A program made the translations under genes and the position numbers. Under the pieces are notes generated by a model, which was not told the DNA's origin, ran no database searches, and saw only the letters and a program-made list of their open reading frames with translations. From Pseudarthrobacter albicanus (GTDB lineage Bacteria; Actinomycetota; Actinomycetes; Actinomycetales; Micrococcaceae), in the NCBI RefSeq assembly GCF_018224015.1, contig NZ_JAGPOT010000013.1, positions 28,627-92,626 on the forward strand: 64,000 bases of DNA, given 5' to 3'. How positions within the stretch are numbered: the stretch's first letter is position 1; each line of letters opens with the position of its first letter. Shown here one piece after another: positions 1 through 8,978 of the stretch.

Positions 1-230
1 TTGAACAGGCCGGCCTTGGCCAGGAAGTGCGGCATCCGCTTCTGGTTGTAGAGCAGGTGCCCCACCACCAGCGGGTCGATCTCGGTGCAGTGGTTGGGAA
101 CGGCGATGAAGCCGCCGGCCGGGAGGTTTTCGAGGCCTTCCCACTTCTTGTTCATCAGCAGGTTCATGACGGGCCGGACGATCCCGGCGACAACGACAAA
201 GGTGATGTGGCTCTTCGCCGATTCCTTCAC
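1..230 (-). CDS. 1-acyl-sn-glycerol-3-phosphate acyltransferase, N-terminal part (cut by window edge)
   Basis: The reverse strand reads from a GTG start into the window edge and gives about 76 residues. A hydrophobic N-terminal stretch is followed by the acyltransferase signature NHxxxxD, seen as NHCTEID near residue 50, and then a basic patch (NQKRMPHF). This block is typical of PlsC-type enzymes that acylate lysophosphatidate at the cytoplasmic membrane. The start codon lies 11 bp after the murA stop on the same strand, so it is probably the next gene of the murA operon. No strong ribosome site precedes the GTG, and the catalytic and lipid-binding C-terminus is outside the window, so substrate specificity cannot be judged. 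Confidence 0.85.
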   Translation of the reverse strand, partial: MKESAKSHITFVVVAGIVRPVMNLLMNKKWEGLENLPAGGFIAVPNHCTEIDPLVVGHLLYNQKRMPHFLAKAGLF

Positions 231-241
231 TTCAGTCCCAG

Positions 242-1567
242 CTACTTGGCCGACGTGATGTCGAAATCGGCGCCCAGGCCCGCGAGTTTCTCCGTGAAGC
301 GCTCGTAGCCGCGGTTGATGATGTCGATTCCGGTGACCCGTGACGTGCCGGTGGCGGCGAGGGCCGCGATCAGGTGGCTGAAGCCGCCGCGGAGGTCGGG
401 CACGTCGATATCGGTGCCCTTGAGCTGGGACGGCCCGGAAATCACGGCGGAGTGCAGGAAGTTGCGCTGGCCGAAGCGGCACGGCACGCTGCCGAGGCAT
501 TCGCGGTGGACCTGGATGTTGGCGCCCATCCGGATCAGGGCCTCGGTGAAGCCGAAGCGGTTCTCGTAGACGGTTTCGTGGACGATGGAGACGCCCTCGG
601 CCTGGGTCAGGGCGACGATCAGGGGCTGCTGCCAGTCCGTCATGAAGCCGGGGTGGACGTCCGTTTCGAGGACCAGCGGGTTGAGCTTGCCGCCGCGGTG
701 GTAGAAGCGGATGCCGTCGTCGCCGATGTCCATTCCGCCGCCGACCTTGCGGTAGGTGTTCAGGAACGTCATCATGTCGCGCTGGGTGGCGCCCTCCACG
801 AAGATGTCGCCCCGCGTGACGAGCGCGGCGGAGGCCCAGGATGCCGATTCGTTGCGGTCGGAGAGGGCTCGGTGGTTGTAGCCGCCGAGGTCCCGGACGC
901 CTTCGATCCTGATGGTGCGGTCCGTCTGGACGCTGATGATCGCGCCCATTTTCTGCAGCACGGCAATGAGGTCGACGATTTCGGGCTCGGTCGCCGCGCC
1001 GGAGAGCTCGGTGATGCCTTCGGCCCGCGTGGCGCTGAGCAGCACCTGCTCCGTGGCGCCGACGGACGGATACGGCAGGGCGATCTTGGCGCCGTGGAGT
1101 CCGTTGGGCGCCGAAATGTGGATGCCGCCGGGGCGCTTTTCCACCACGGCACCGAACTGGCGCAGGACGTTGAGGTGGTAGTCGATGGGGCGGTCGCCGA
1201 TCTTGCAGCCGCCCAGGTCCGGGATGAAGGCCTCGCCGAGGGCATGGATCAACGGTCCGCACAGCAGGATCGGGATGCGTGAATCGCCGGCGTGGGCGTC
1301 GATGGCCGTGCTGGAGGCCGTTCTGGCGCCCTTCGGGTCCAGCGTGAGGTCCCCGGTGACGGGGTCCTTCTCGACGGTGACACCGTGGATCTGGAGCAGG
1401 CTGGTGACAACCTCGACGTCCTTGATTTCGGGGACGTTGCGCAGCACGGAGGGCTCGTTGCCCAGCAGGGCGGCAACCATCGCCTTGGGGACGAGATTCT
1501 TGGCCCCGCGGACGGTGACGCGGCCAGTCAGCGGGACGCCTCCGCGGATTGTCAGAACACTACTCAT
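242..1567 (-). CDS. murA: UDP-N-acetylglucosamine 1-carboxyvinyltransferase MurA
   Basis: This 441-residue protein has the normal MurA length and carries out the first committed step of peptidoglycan synthesis, moving enolpyruvate from PEP to UDP-GlcNAc in the cytosol. The N-terminal RGAKN segment supplies the conserved Lys-Asn pair (residues 23-24). The mobile loop GGCKIGDRPIDYH has Cys at residue 121, the residue alkylated by fosfomycin. Mycobacterial enzymes have Asp there, so this enzyme is predicted to be fosfomycin-sensitive at the target level. A GAGGA ribosome site lies 9 nt before the ATG. The acyltransferase gene follows closely on the same strand. Confidence 0.95.
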   Translation of the reverse strand: MSSVLTIRGGVPLTGRVTVRGAKNLVPKAMVAALLGNEPSVLRNVPEIKDVEVVTSLLQIHGVTVEKDPVTGDLTLDPKGARTASSTAIDAHAGDSRIPILLCGPLIHALGEAFIPDLGGCKIGDRPIDYHLNVLRQFGAVVEKRPGGIHISAPNGLHGAKIALPYPSVGATEQVLLSATRAEGITELSGAATEPEIVDLIAVLQKMGAIISVQTDRTIRIEGVRDLGGYNHRALSDRNESASWASAALVTRGDIFVEGATQRDMMTFLNTYRKVGGGMDIGDDGIRFYHRGGKLNPLVLETDVHPGFMTDWQQPLIVALTQAEGVSIVHETVYENRFGFTEALIRMGANIQVHRECLGSVPCRFGQRNFLHSAVISGPSQLKGTDIDVPDLRGGFSHLIAALAATGTSRVTGIDIINRGYERFTEKLAGLGADFDITSAK

Positions 1568-1621
1568 TTACCGGTTTCCTCACGACTACTCGCCCCCAAA
1601 TCCCTACAAAGGCTCCAGCTA

Positions 1622-1650
1622 AGCATAGGAGCTTGCGTTACCGATCTGAA
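1622..1650 (-). promoter_or_regulatory. Probable promoter of murA
   Basis: On the reverse strand TTCAGA (1650-1645) and TATGCT (1627-1622) are separated by 17 bp and lie about 55 bp before the murA start. The hexamers match housekeeping sigma consensus moderately. This is inference from spacing only. Confidence 0.4.
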
Positions 1651-1725
1651 ATACGGGCCGCTCCGGCAGAGATCGAGGGGCGCCGGGAAAGGAGCTGGAC
1701 GGGGGTGGGCCAGGACATGGTTGGG

Positions 1726-2328
1726 TCAGGACAGCTTGGCCGGCAGCGTCAACGGCTTGAATACGGGCCGGGTGGCCTCGAAGGCGGTGATGTCTTCCTC
1801 GTGCTTGAGCGTCAGCCCGATGTCGTCGAGGCCTTCCAGCAGGCGCCAGCGGGTGTAGTCGTCGATCTCGAACGGCGCCACGAGGTTGCCGCACTGGACC
1901 GTCTTGGAGACGAGGTCCACCGTGACCGGGGTGCCCGGGGCGTTTTCCAGCTCCTTCCAGATGAGTTCGATGTCATCCTGGGCCAGCTCGGCGGCCAGCA
2001 GCCCCTGCTTGCCGGAGTTGCCGCGGAAGATGTCCGCGAAGCGCGAGGACAGCACTGTCTTGAAGCCGTAGTCCTTCAGCGCCCAGACGGCGTGCTCCCG
2101 GGACGAGCCGGTGCCGAAGTCCGGGCCAGCCACGAGCACGGAGCCGGCGCTGAACGGCTCCTGGTTCAGGATGAACGCCGGATCCTTGCGCCAGGCCGCG
2201 AACAGGGCATCCTCGAAGCCCGTGCGGGTGATGCGCTTGAGGTAGACGGCGGGGATGATCTGGTCGGTGTCGACGTTGCTCTGGCGCAGCGGCACGCCGA
2301 TTCCGGTGTGGGTGGTGAACTTTTCCAT
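1726..2328 (-). CDS. leuD: 3-isopropylmalate dehydratase small subunit LeuD
   Basis: The 200-residue protein begins [22 protein letters not shown] and contains the swivel-domain pattern [12 protein letters not shown] and the loop [17 protein letters not shown] that closes over the LeuC active site. It pairs with LeuC to isomerise 2-isopropylmalate to 3-isopropylmalate in leucine synthesis. AAGGA precedes the ATG by 6 nt, and the gene follows leuC after 26 bp, so they form one transcript. Length is normal. Nothing odd is seen. Confidence 0.95.
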   Translation of the reverse strand: MEKFTTHTGIGVPLRQSNVDTDQIIPAVYLKRITRTGFEDALFAAWRKDPAFILNQEPFSAGSVLVAGPDFGTGSSREHAVWALKDYGFKTVLSSRFADIFRGNSGKQGLLAAELAQDDIELIWKELENAPGTPVTVDLVSKTVQCGNLVAPFEIDDYTRWRLLEGLDDIGLTLKHEEDITAFEATRPVFKPLTLPAKLS

Positions 2329-2354
2329 GGCGGATCCTTCTAGGCTGTGTGGAG

Positions 2355-3809
2355 TTACGCTGCGTCGATGCGGAAGGCGGCGGAGTCCTGAGCGGGCTCC
2401 AGGTCGGACGGCGAGCTCAGGGTGCCGCGCACCGCCGTCGCCGCTGCCACGACAGGGGAGACCAGGTGGGTGCGGCCGCCCTTGCCCTGGCGTCCCTCGA
2501 AGTTGCGGTTGGAGGTGGAGGCGCAGCGCTCCCCCGGTTCCAGCTGGTCCGGGTTCATGCCCAGGCACATGGAGCAGCCGGCGAAGCGCCATTCGGCGCC
2601 GAAGTCCGTGAAGACCTTGTCCAGCCCTTCGGCCTCGGCCTCGAGGCGGACCCGGGCCGAGCCGGGGACGACGAGCATCCGGACGTTCGGGTCCTTCTGG
2701 CGCCCCCGGATGATGTCCGCGGCGGCCCGGAGGTCCTCCATCCGGGAGTTGGTGCAGGAGCCCAGGAACACCGTATCCACGCGGATTTCCTTCATCGGCG
2801 TCCCGGCCGCCAGGCCCATGTAGGAGAGTGCCCGCTCAGCGGCGGCCTTGGCGTTCTCGTCGCCGAAGTCTTCGGGCGAGGGGACCTTGGAGGACAGCGA
2901 TACGCCCTGGCCGGGGTTGGTGCCCCAGGTCACGAAGGGTTCCAGCGTGTCGGCGTCGAGGTCCACCTCGACGTCGAACGTGGCGTCCTCGTCGGTGAGC
3001 AGGGTGTTCCAGTATTCGACGGCGGCGTCCCACTCGGCGCCCTGGGGCGCATGCGGGCGGCCGTACATGTAGTCGTAGGTCGTCTGGTCCGGGGCGACCA
3101 TGCCGGCGCGGGCGCCGGCCTCGATGGACATGTTGCAGATGGTCATCCGGGCTTCCATGGACAGTGCCCGGATGGCGGAGCCGCGGTATTCCAGGACGTA
3201 GCCCTGGCCTCCGCCGGTGCCGATCTTGGCGATGACGGCCAGGATGATGTCCTTGGCGGAAACGCCGGGGCGCAGCGTGCCCTCGACGTTGATGGCCATG
3301 GTCTTGAACGGTTTCAGGGACAGCGTCTGGGTGGCCATGACGTGCTCCACCTCGGAGGTGCCGATGCCCATGGCCAGGGCTCCGAAGGCGCCGTGCGTGG
3401 AGGTGTGCGAATCGCCGCAGACCACGGTCATGCCGGGCTGCGTGAGGCCCAACTGCGGACCGACCACGTGGACGATCCCCTGTTCGGCGTCGCCGAGGGA
3501 GTGCAGCCGGACGCCGAACTCCTGGCAGTTGTTGCGCAGGGTCTGGATCTGGGTCCGGCTGGTGAGATCGGCGATGGGCTTGTCGATGTCCAGCGTGGGG
3601 GTGTTGTGGTCCTCGGTGGCGATGGTGAGGTCCGGGCGGCGCAGCTGCCGGCCGGCGAGGCGCAGGCCCTCGAAGGCCTGCGGGGAGGTCACCTCGTGCA
3701 CCAGGTGCAGGTCGATGTAGAGAAGGTCCGGCTGGGCGTTGGCTCCCTCGCCGTCGCCCTTGCGCACCACGTGCGCGTCCCAGACTTTCTCGGCCAATGT
3801 CTTTGCCAT
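2355..3809 (-). CDS. leuC: 3-isopropylmalate dehydratase large subunit LeuC
   Basis: This 484-residue aconitase-family protein holds the [4Fe-4S] ligands in GSCTNSR and [11 protein letters not shown] (Cys352, Cys412 and Cys415 from the chosen start) and the substrate motifs [15 protein letters not shown] and EDHNTPT. I chose the second of two in-frame ATGs (3809), because GGGAG abuts the first ATG (3815) directly but stands 6 nt before the second. It is read divergently from the IclR-type gene at 3934, and a palindrome between them is the likely control site. leuD follows at once. Confidence 0.95.
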   Translation of the reverse strand: MAKTLAEKVWDAHVVRKGDGEGANAQPDLLYIDLHLVHEVTSPQAFEGLRLAGRQLRRPDLTIATEDHNTPTLDIDKPIADLTSRTQIQTLRNNCQEFGVRLHSLGDAEQGIVHVVGPQLGLTQPGMTVVCGDSHTSTHGAFGALAMGIGTSEVEHVMATQTLSLKPFKTMAINVEGTLRPGVSAKDIILAVIAKIGTGGGQGYVLEYRGSAIRALSMEARMTICNMSIEAGARAGMVAPDQTTYDYMYGRPHAPQGAEWDAAVEYWNTLLTDEDATFDVEVDLDADTLEPFVTWGTNPGQGVSLSSKVPSPEDFGDENAKAAAERALSYMGLAAGTPMKEIRVDTVFLGSCTNSRMEDLRAAADIIRGRQKDPNVRMLVVPGSARVRLEAEAEGLDKVFTDFGAEWRFAGCSMCLGMNPDQLEPGERCASTSNRNFEGRQGKGGRTHLVSPVVAAATAVRGTLSSPSDLEPAQDSAAFRIDAA

Positions 3810-3903
3810 GGCCATCTCCCTTCACTGCTGTTTTTGTTCATGCGGGCTTGTTGTTTCCACTGAATCAGCACTCGCATTGAATGCGCCAGCGAAATGATTT
3901 GCA

Positions 3904-3918
3904 TCTCAGATATTGAGA
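3904..3918. promoter_or_regulatory. Candidate IclR-type operator between leuC and its regulator
   Basis: The 15-bp inverted repeat TCTCA-GATAT-TGAGA lies 16 bp before the regulator start and about 95 bp before leuC. In corynebacteria (LtbR) and Streptomyces (NdgR) an IclR protein encoded next to leuCD controls leuCD, so this palindrome is the best candidate site. The exact match to a known motif was not tested. Confidence 0.5.
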
Positions 3919-3933
3919 CGGCAATATCATTAC

Positions 3934-4653
3934 ATGGACAATTCTAGTGGAGTCGGCGTCATCGATAAAGCGGCCCATGTGCTTGACGCACTTGAGGCCG
4001 GCCCCACCACCCTGGCGCAGCTTGTTGCCGCCACGGGGCTGGCGCGGCCCACCGTGCACCGGCTTGCCCTGGCGCTGGTCCACCACCGGCTGGTCAGCCG
4101 GGACATCCAGGGCCGGTTCGTGCTCGGCAGCCGCCTTGTGGAGCTGGCCTCCGCCGCCGGCGAGGACCGGCTGATCGCCTCCGCGGGCCCCGTGCTGATG
4201 CAGTTGCGTGACGCCACCGGCGAGAGCGCCCAGATCTTCCGCCGCCAGGGCGACTGGCGGGTCTGCGTCGCCTCCGCCGAACGTCCCATCGGCCTGCGCG
4301 ACACCATTCCCGTCGGCACCCAGCTGTCCATGAAGGCCGGCTCCGCAGCCCAGGTGCTGCTCGCCTGGGAGGACCACGACCGCCTCCTGGAGGGGCTGCA
4401 GTCCGCCCGCTTCACGCCCACCGTCCTGGCCGGAGTCCGACGCCGGGGCTGGGGCCAGAGCCTGGGCGAACGCGAGCCGGGCGTCGCCTCCGTTTCGGCC
4501 CCCGTCCGCGGCCCGTCCGGCCGGGTGATCGCCGCCGTGTCGATTTCCGGTCCGATCGAGCGGCTGACCCGCCAGCCCGGGCGGCTGCACGCCGAGGTGG
4601 TCTGCAACGCCGCCCGCGTCCTGACCGAAGCGCTGCGCAAGACCAGCGACTGA
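3934..4653 (+). CDS. IclR-family transcriptional regulator, LtbR/NdgR-like, of leuCD
   Basis: The 239-residue protein starts with a winged helix-turn-helix (LAQLVAATGLARPTVHRLA, about residues 27-45) followed by an IclR effector domain ending in the usual SAPVRGPSGRVIAAVSISGP segment. The ATG at 3934 was chosen over an upstream in-frame ATG (3913) because it places MDNSSGVGVIDKA at the N-terminus, the usual beginning in this group, and because the upstream ATG would overlap the palindrome at 3904. Position and divergence from leuCD match LtbR of Corynebacterium and NdgR of Streptomyces, which control leucine genes. Target assignment is by context. The next gene is unrelated. Confidence 0.85.
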   Translation: MDNSSGVGVIDKAAHVLDALEAGPTTLAQLVAATGLARPTVHRLALALVHHRLVSRDIQGRFVLGSRLVELASAAGEDRLIASAGPVLMQLRDATGESAQIFRRQGDWRVCVASAERPIGLRDTIPVGTQLSMKAGSAAQVLLAWEDHDRLLEGLQSARFTPTVLAGVRRRGWGQSLGEREPGVASVSAPVRGPSGRVIAAVSISGPIERLTRQPGRLHAEVVCNAARVLTEALRKTSD

Positions 4654-4671
4654 TACAGCTAGGCTGTGCCC

Positions 4672-5208
4672 ATGAACAGCTATGCGGTGTTCCTGCGCGG
4701 CATCAACGTGGGCGGCATCAACATCAAGATGGCCGATCTCAGGGAAGCCTTGAAGTCCCGGCCGTTTTCCGGCGTGAAGACCCTGCTGGCCAGCGGCAAC
4801 GTCGTGCTCGCCAGCGGACTTGATCCGGCCGGCGTGAAGGCCGAATTCGAGGCCTGCCTCCGGGAGGCCTTCGGCTACGACGCCTGGGTGGTGGTGCTGG
4901 CCGCAGCCCGCGTGGCCGAACTCGTGGCAGCCTGCCCCTACCCCGCGGACGACGCCACCACCCACACGTATCTCACCCTCGCCTCTGACCCGGACGTGCT
5001 CGCCGAACTCTACGAAGCCGGACGTGCCCTGGACGGAACGGAGCTGGCCCGCCTGGGCCCGGAGGCCATGGCCTGGCTCGCGCCCGCCGGCGGAACCCTC
5101 GACAGCCCGTTCAGCAAACTCTCCTCGAAGCCGAAGTACAAGGCGGCCACCACCACGCGGAACCTGCGCACCATGATCAAGGTCCGCGACGCCGCAGCGT
5201 TGCTGTAA
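4672..5208 (+). CDS. DUF1697 domain protein
   Basis: This 178-residue protein begins MNSYAVFLRGINVGGINIKM and carries LLASGNVV near residue 40, the hallmark of DUF1697, a small family of unknown function found widely in bacteria. The ATG at 4672 is preferred over a GTG 6 nt upstream: TAGGCT (4660-4665) lies exactly 6 nt before the ATG, the geometry of a leaderless actinobacterial promoter, and no Shine-Dalgarno sequence is visible. It lies just after the IclR gene on the same strand but probably has this promoter of its own. I propose no biochemical role. Confidence 0.85.
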   Translation: MNSYAVFLRGINVGGINIKMADLREALKSRPFSGVKTLLASGNVVLASGLDPAGVKAEFEACLREAFGYDAWVVVLAAARVAELVAACPYPADDATTHTYLTLASDPDVLAELYEAGRALDGTELARLGPEAMAWLAPAGGTLDSPFSKLSSKPKYKAATTTRNLRTMIKVRDAAALL

Positions 5209-5215
5209 GCCGGCC

Positions 5216-5247
5216 TCGTTGTAGGCAGGCGTCGTTGTAGGCAGGCC
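5216..5247. repeat. Tandem duplication, two 16-bp units
   Basis: Two adjacent copies of TCGTTGTAGGCAGGC plus one variable base (5216-5231 and 5232-5247) sit between the convergent ends of the DUF1697 gene and the GTPase gene. It looks like a recent slippage duplication. No function is apparent. Confidence 0.7.
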
Positions 5248-5253
5248 TGGCCC

Positions 5254-6867
5254 CTACCGCGCCGCCGCCACGGCCTTGTTGAAGGACGCGAGCCGCCCGA
5301 CCTCCCGTTCCACCGGCTCCACGACGAACTTCTCGGCCACGGCGCCGACGGCGGACTTCAGCCGTTTCCGGGCCGCCGCACCACGCGCCCGGGCGGAGGC
5401 GCCCGCGATGGCTTTCGCCGCGACGGCAAGGATGACGCCCAGCAGCACTCCCCCGCCGATCATCACCGTCGGTACCGGCCAGCCCTGCACCCGCGGCACC
5501 TCGGGGACGGGCAGCTGCAGGTAGCCCAGCCCGGCCAGCACGCCGAGCCATCCGAATCCGCCCAGGACGGCCAGGAGCGCCAGCCACTGGATGACGTTGA
5601 ACACTGTCCACCACCAGGACGGTCTGCCGGCTTTCAGCTCAGCGGAGGCAACAGCCTGGTCCAGCGCGTCGGGGAGCCCGTCCCGGCCTTCCCGGGCAGC
5701 GCCGCGGATGACGGCGCGCCAGGGGCCGGGGGCGCCGTCGGACGCGGCGTCCGCAAACTCGCGGACCGCGGCATCCGTCCGCGCGCGTTCGGGCGCCCCT
5801 GCCGGCGGCAGCGAGGTCCGGTTCAGCTCCGGACAGGTGCCTTCCCGGCGCAGGTGCAGCCGGCGCAGCGGATCCGGGCGGAACCGGACCAGCCAGCGGG
5901 TCACCGGCCAGCCGGTGCGGCGCGTGGCTTCCTGCCGGTAGGAGCGGACCACGGCGTCGACGACGAGCGGGACGTTGGCGGCCACGGCCAGCTGCTCCGC
6001 CAGCCTGGATTTGCTCGCAGCCCTGGCGCCTGCCGCCTCCCCTGTTCCGGAGGCGGCGGCGAGGTTGGCGGCGGCCCGGGCGACGTCCGCGGCGAGCCGC
6101 TGGGAGATGGCCTGCCGTTGCATCGCCGTCTGGCGGATGGCGTCACGGACCTTCGCCACCCCGGTTCCCGCCACGGCGGAGGCGCCGAGGACCTGCACCG
6201 TGCCCAGGCCGTCCCGCGCCAGGATGCCCTTGAGCGATTCCAGCACCGGACGGACATCATTGGCGGGCAGCCTGTCGAGCTGGTTCAGCACCACCAGCGT
6301 GACGGCCCCGTGGGAGGCCAGGGGCGTCAGGAAATCATTGTGCACCGCCGCGTCGGCGTACTTCTGCGGATCCAGCACCCAGACGAGCACGTCCACGAGC
6401 CCCACCAACCGCTGCACAATCTCCCGGTGGGCTGCCTGCGTGGAGTCGAAGTCCGGCAGGTCCAGCAGGATCAGGCCGGTGCCCTCGTCGGCGAACCCGG
6501 GGACCGGGGCGGCGTGGTGGCGGTTCGGGACCTCAAGCCAGTCCAGCAGCTCCCCGCTGCCGTCGGCACCCCAGACACCGGCAAGGGGTTCGGAGGTCGT
6601 CGGGCGCCGGACGGCCGCCGTCGCGATTTCCGCCCCGCTGACGGCGTTGAACAGCGATGAATTGCCGCTGCCCGTGGCGCCAAAGAAGCCCACCACGGTG
6701 TGGCCTGCCGAGAGGGAGCGCCGGGAGCTGGCACGGTCCAGCACCTGGAGCGCCTCGTCCAGGGTCTCCTGGGGCAGGACGCCGGCGGCCAGGTTCCGCG
6801 CCTCGTCGAGGGCCTCGAGCCGGCGCTGCAGGGCTGGGGCTTCCCGGACCGCTCCGTGGCGGCTCAC
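5254..6867 (-). CDS. Membrane-associated dynamin/Era-like GTPase with altered P-loop (Lys to Asn)
   Basis: The 537-residue protein has a GTPase core followed by two membrane segments near residues 420-445 and 468-492 and a charged tail. The P-loop reads GATGSGNSSL, with Asn69 (codon AAT, 6663-6661) where the invariant Lys should be; the rest of the motif is perfect. DLPDFD (G3 position) and NQLD (G4) are present. The ATG overlaps the stop of the upstream GTPase gene as ATGA, so the pair is translationally coupled and probably heterotypic. A P-loop Lys loss normally abolishes GTP hydrolysis, so this partner may be a non-catalytic subunit, or the base may be a local mutation or sequencing error. 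Function is unknown; membrane remodelling is only a guess from architecture. Confidence 0.8.
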   Translation of the reverse strand: MSRHGAVREAPALQRRLEALDEARNLAAGVLPQETLDEALQVLDRASSRRSLSAGHTVVGFFGATGSGNSSLFNAVSGAEIATAAVRRPTTSEPLAGVWGADGSGELLDWLEVPNRHHAAPVPGFADEGTGLILLDLPDFDSTQAAHREIVQRLVGLVDVLVWVLDPQKYADAAVHNDFLTPLASHGAVTLVVLNQLDRLPANDVRPVLESLKGILARDGLGTVQVLGASAVAGTGVAKVRDAIRQTAMQRQAISQRLAADVARAAANLAAASGTGEAAGARAASKSRLAEQLAVAANVPLVVDAVVRSYRQEATRRTGWPVTRWLVRFRPDPLRRLHLRREGTCPELNRTSLPPAGAPERARTDAAVREFADAASDGAPGPWRAVIRGAAREGRDGLPDALDQAVASAELKAGRPSWWWTVFNVIQWLALLAVLGGFGWLGVLAGLGYLQLPVPEVPRVQGWPVPTVMIGGGVLLGVILAVAAKAIAGASARARGAAARKRLKSAVGAVAEKFVVEPVEREVGRLASFNKAVAAAR

Positions 6868-8636
6868 GCGGACACCGCCAGCCGGCGCAGCGCCGCGGCG
6901 TGCGCCGCCAGCACGGCGGGCGGTACGCCCCCGGAGAGGTCGAGCCGGGCCAGGAAACGCTGCTGCTCGGCCGCCAGCAGGCCCTGGCAGCGGGCGTGCA
7001 GGTCATCCCGGGCGGTCCTGGCCAGGCGGCGCACGGCGTCGTCGCCGAACACCGCTTCCAGGAGCCGCTGGCCCACGACGGCGGTCCCGCCGGCGACGCC
7101 GATCTCCAGCCCGGTCAGTCCGGCGGTCATCGAGAACACCACGATCATGAGGGCGGCGCCCAGGCCGTTGATGCCGAAGGACAGCCAGCGGGCCTGGGTG
7201 CGCCTGTCCTGGCCATCGGTCCGGATCAGTTCCATCAGGCTCCCCTGCCAGGCCCGGATTTCCTCGGCCACCTTGTCGCCGAAGCCCGCGCCGGTCCCGG
7301 AAAGGTCGTCGCCGCCCAGCAGCTGGCGGCCGGCCGGATCGGAACGCCACCGCTGGTCGGTTCGTTCCGCGGCGTTGGCGGCTTCATCGATGATCACGGC
7401 CTGCAGCCCGGTTTCGATCGCGGTTTCCACCCGGACCGCGGGCGTCGGCTCGCCCCGGAAGAACGCGCCCACACGGTCCCGGAGGCGTCCGATGTTCTGT
7501 TCCATCGCCCGGAAGAACTCGCCGGTGCCGACGAAGTCCTGCCAGCGGGCCAGGACCTCGCCACGCAGGAGCGCCCCGTCCCGGGTGGCCTCCAGGATCC
7601 TGGCCACGGCGTCCTGGTAGGCGTCGCGGGCCTCCTGGGCGAGGACCCCGGCCTCGCGTTCCTGGGCCTCGGCGGCCTGCGCCACCGTCTCGACCCGGCT
7701 GACCAGCGCCCTGACAGTGCCGTTCAGGGTACGGCGGGCAATGTCCGCCCGGCCGGCGGCATCCGCGGCGAGGTCAGCGAGCCAGGACCGCAGCGGCTCC
7801 ACGGCGGCTGGCGGCAGCATCCCCATCGCGTCCAGCGCGGTTTCCGGCACCACGAACAGGCGCGCTCCGCCCAGCCCCTCACGGCCCAGCATGGCCTGCA
7901 GGTCCGCGCTGACTTCTTCTTCGGCCGCCGGGGGGACACGGTCCAGCACCACGGCCACGGTGATGTCGCGGGACGCGGCGTCCAGCAGCAGGCGCCACGG
8001 CACGGCGTCGGCGTAGCGGTTGGCGGTGGTGACAAAGATCCACAGGTCCGCGGCCGCCAGCAGCTGGCCGGCCAGCCTGCGGTTGTCCTCGGCGACGGAG
8101 TCGACGTCGGGGGCGTCCAGCACCGCGATCCCGGCGGGCACCGCGGCGTCGGCGAGCAGCACGAGCGAGGAGACGGCCCCGGCCCCGGGGGCCGGTCCGG
8201 CCTGGTTGGCGGGCAGCGGATCACGGGCCGCGGTGCCGCGGATCCGGCTCAGGCCCGGCAGCACCCGCCGGTCCTCGAACCAGGCCGCGTCGTCGGGGTG
8301 GTGCAGCATGAGGGGCTGGCGGGTGGTGGGACGGATGGCCCCGGCGCGGGTGACGGCGTGCCCCGCCAGGGCGTTGACGAGCGTGGATTTTCCGGCGCCG
8401 GTGGAGCCGCCCACCACGGCGAGCAGGGGCGCGTCGAGGCTGCGGAAGCGGGGCAGGATGTAGTCATCGAGCTGGGCGAGGGCGTTGCGGATGTCCCGCC
8501 GGGCGGCGTCCGCGCCGGGGAGGGCGAGCGGGAGGGAGCTTGCCGCGAGGTCGCGGTGGACTTCTTCGAGCAGTTCGACGGCGGCGCTGGACCGCGCTGC
8601 CGTCGGCTGCTTCCCGGGGGTTTCGTTGGCGCTCAC
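6864..8636 (-). CDS. Membrane-associated dynamin/Era-like GTPase with intact P-loop
   Basis: The 590-residue protein has an intact P-loop GGSTGAGKST with Lys83, a switch region TTRQPLML and a DAPDVDS stretch in the G3 position, then helical sequence with a hydrophobic pair near residues 480-510 (GINGLGAALMIVVFSMTAG). It is the first gene of a two-GTPase unit; its TGA overlaps the start of the second GTPase. I chose the GTG at 8636 (VSANETPGKQ) because the reading frame further upstream would run into the tRNA-Glu gene. No good ribosome site is visible. Such tandem GTPase pairs are seen in Micrococcaceae, but their job is not known to me. Confidence 0.8.
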   Translation of the reverse strand: MSANETPGKQPTAARSSAAVELLEEVHRDLAASSLPLALPGADAARRDIRNALAQLDDYILPRFRSLDAPLLAVVGGSTGAGKSTLVNALAGHAVTRAGAIRPTTRQPLMLHHPDDAAWFEDRRVLPGLSRIRGTAARDPLPANQAGPAPGAGAVSSLVLLADAAVPAGIAVLDAPDVDSVAEDNRRLAGQLLAAADLWIFVTTANRYADAVPWRLLLDAASRDITVAVVLDRVPPAAEEEVSADLQAMLGREGLGGARLFVVPETALDAMGMLPPAAVEPLRSWLADLAADAAGRADIARRTLNGTVRALVSRVETVAQAAEAQEREAGVLAQEARDAYQDAVARILEATRDGALLRGEVLARWQDFVGTGEFFRAMEQNIGRLRDRVGAFFRGEPTPAVRVETAIETGLQAVIIDEAANAAERTDQRWRSDPAGRQLLGGDDLSGTGAGFGDKVAEEIRAWQGSLMELIRTDGQDRRTQARWLSFGINGLGAALMIVVFSMTAGLTGLEIGVAGGTAVVGQRLLEAVFGDDAVRRLARTARDDLHARCQGLLAAEQQRFLARLDLSGGVPPAVLAAHAAALRRLAVSA

Positions 8637-8737
8637 AGCATCATCATGCCAGTTGGGGGCTACCAGGGGGCCGGCCGGGGCTCTCCGCGGCAAGGAGCCG
8701 GTTCCGGTGGACTCTCCGGGGAACTTTCCGGGGTGCG

Positions 8738-8772
8738 AAAAACGGCCCCGGGCTGATGCCCGGGACCGTTTC
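8738..8772 (-). terminator. Rho-independent terminator after tRNA-Glu
   Basis: On the reverse strand AAACGGTCCCGGGC-ATCA-GCCCGGGGCCGTTTTT forms a 14-bp stem with one mismatch and a tetraloop, followed by T residues. It begins 5 nt after the tRNA-Glu 3' end. Confidence 0.85.
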
Positions 8773-8777
8773 AGCTG

Positions 8778-8850
8778 TGACCCCAGCGGGATTCGAACCC
8801 GCGTTACCGCCGTGAGAGGGCAGCGTACTAGGCCGCTATACGATGGGGCC
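8778..8850 (-). tRNA. tRNA-Glu (anticodon CTC)
   Basis: The 73-nt cloverleaf has a GGCCCCA acceptor strand pairing with TGGGGTC, the anticodon loop CTCTCAC (anticodon CTC, reads GAG), and the T-loop GGTTCGAATCC. CCA is not encoded. It lies downstream of tRNA-Gln on the same strand and is followed by a strong terminator, so the two may be one transcript. Confidence 0.95.
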
Positions 8851-8978
8851 GTGTACTTTCCAGGACGGCATCTCTGCCGTCCAGCCAAGTGATTGTTTCA
8901 TACACTCAGCAAGCGTTTCAAATCGGACCAGCCGATTCAAAACCCCTGATCAGCCGCGGAGTTCCGCGGATTTCAGAG

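Noticed and set aside
374..1282. Long forward frame of 302 codons opposite murA
   Set aside because: It is the antisense shadow of murA, Gly/Ala/Val/Asp-rich with no domain; murA explains the coding signal fully.
2349..3863. 504-codon forward frame opposite leuC
   Set aside because: Antisense shadow produced by GC-rich codon bias; leuC has all its catalytic motifs on the other strand.
3816..3933. T-box or other riboswitch before leuC
   Set aside because: The gap is about 120 bp, lacks a T-box sequence and a terminator; a regulator palindrome fits better.
6657..8756. 699-codon forward frame opposite the GTPases
   Set aside because: Pro/Arg/Gly-rich with no domain; the reverse strand encodes clear P-loop GTPases.
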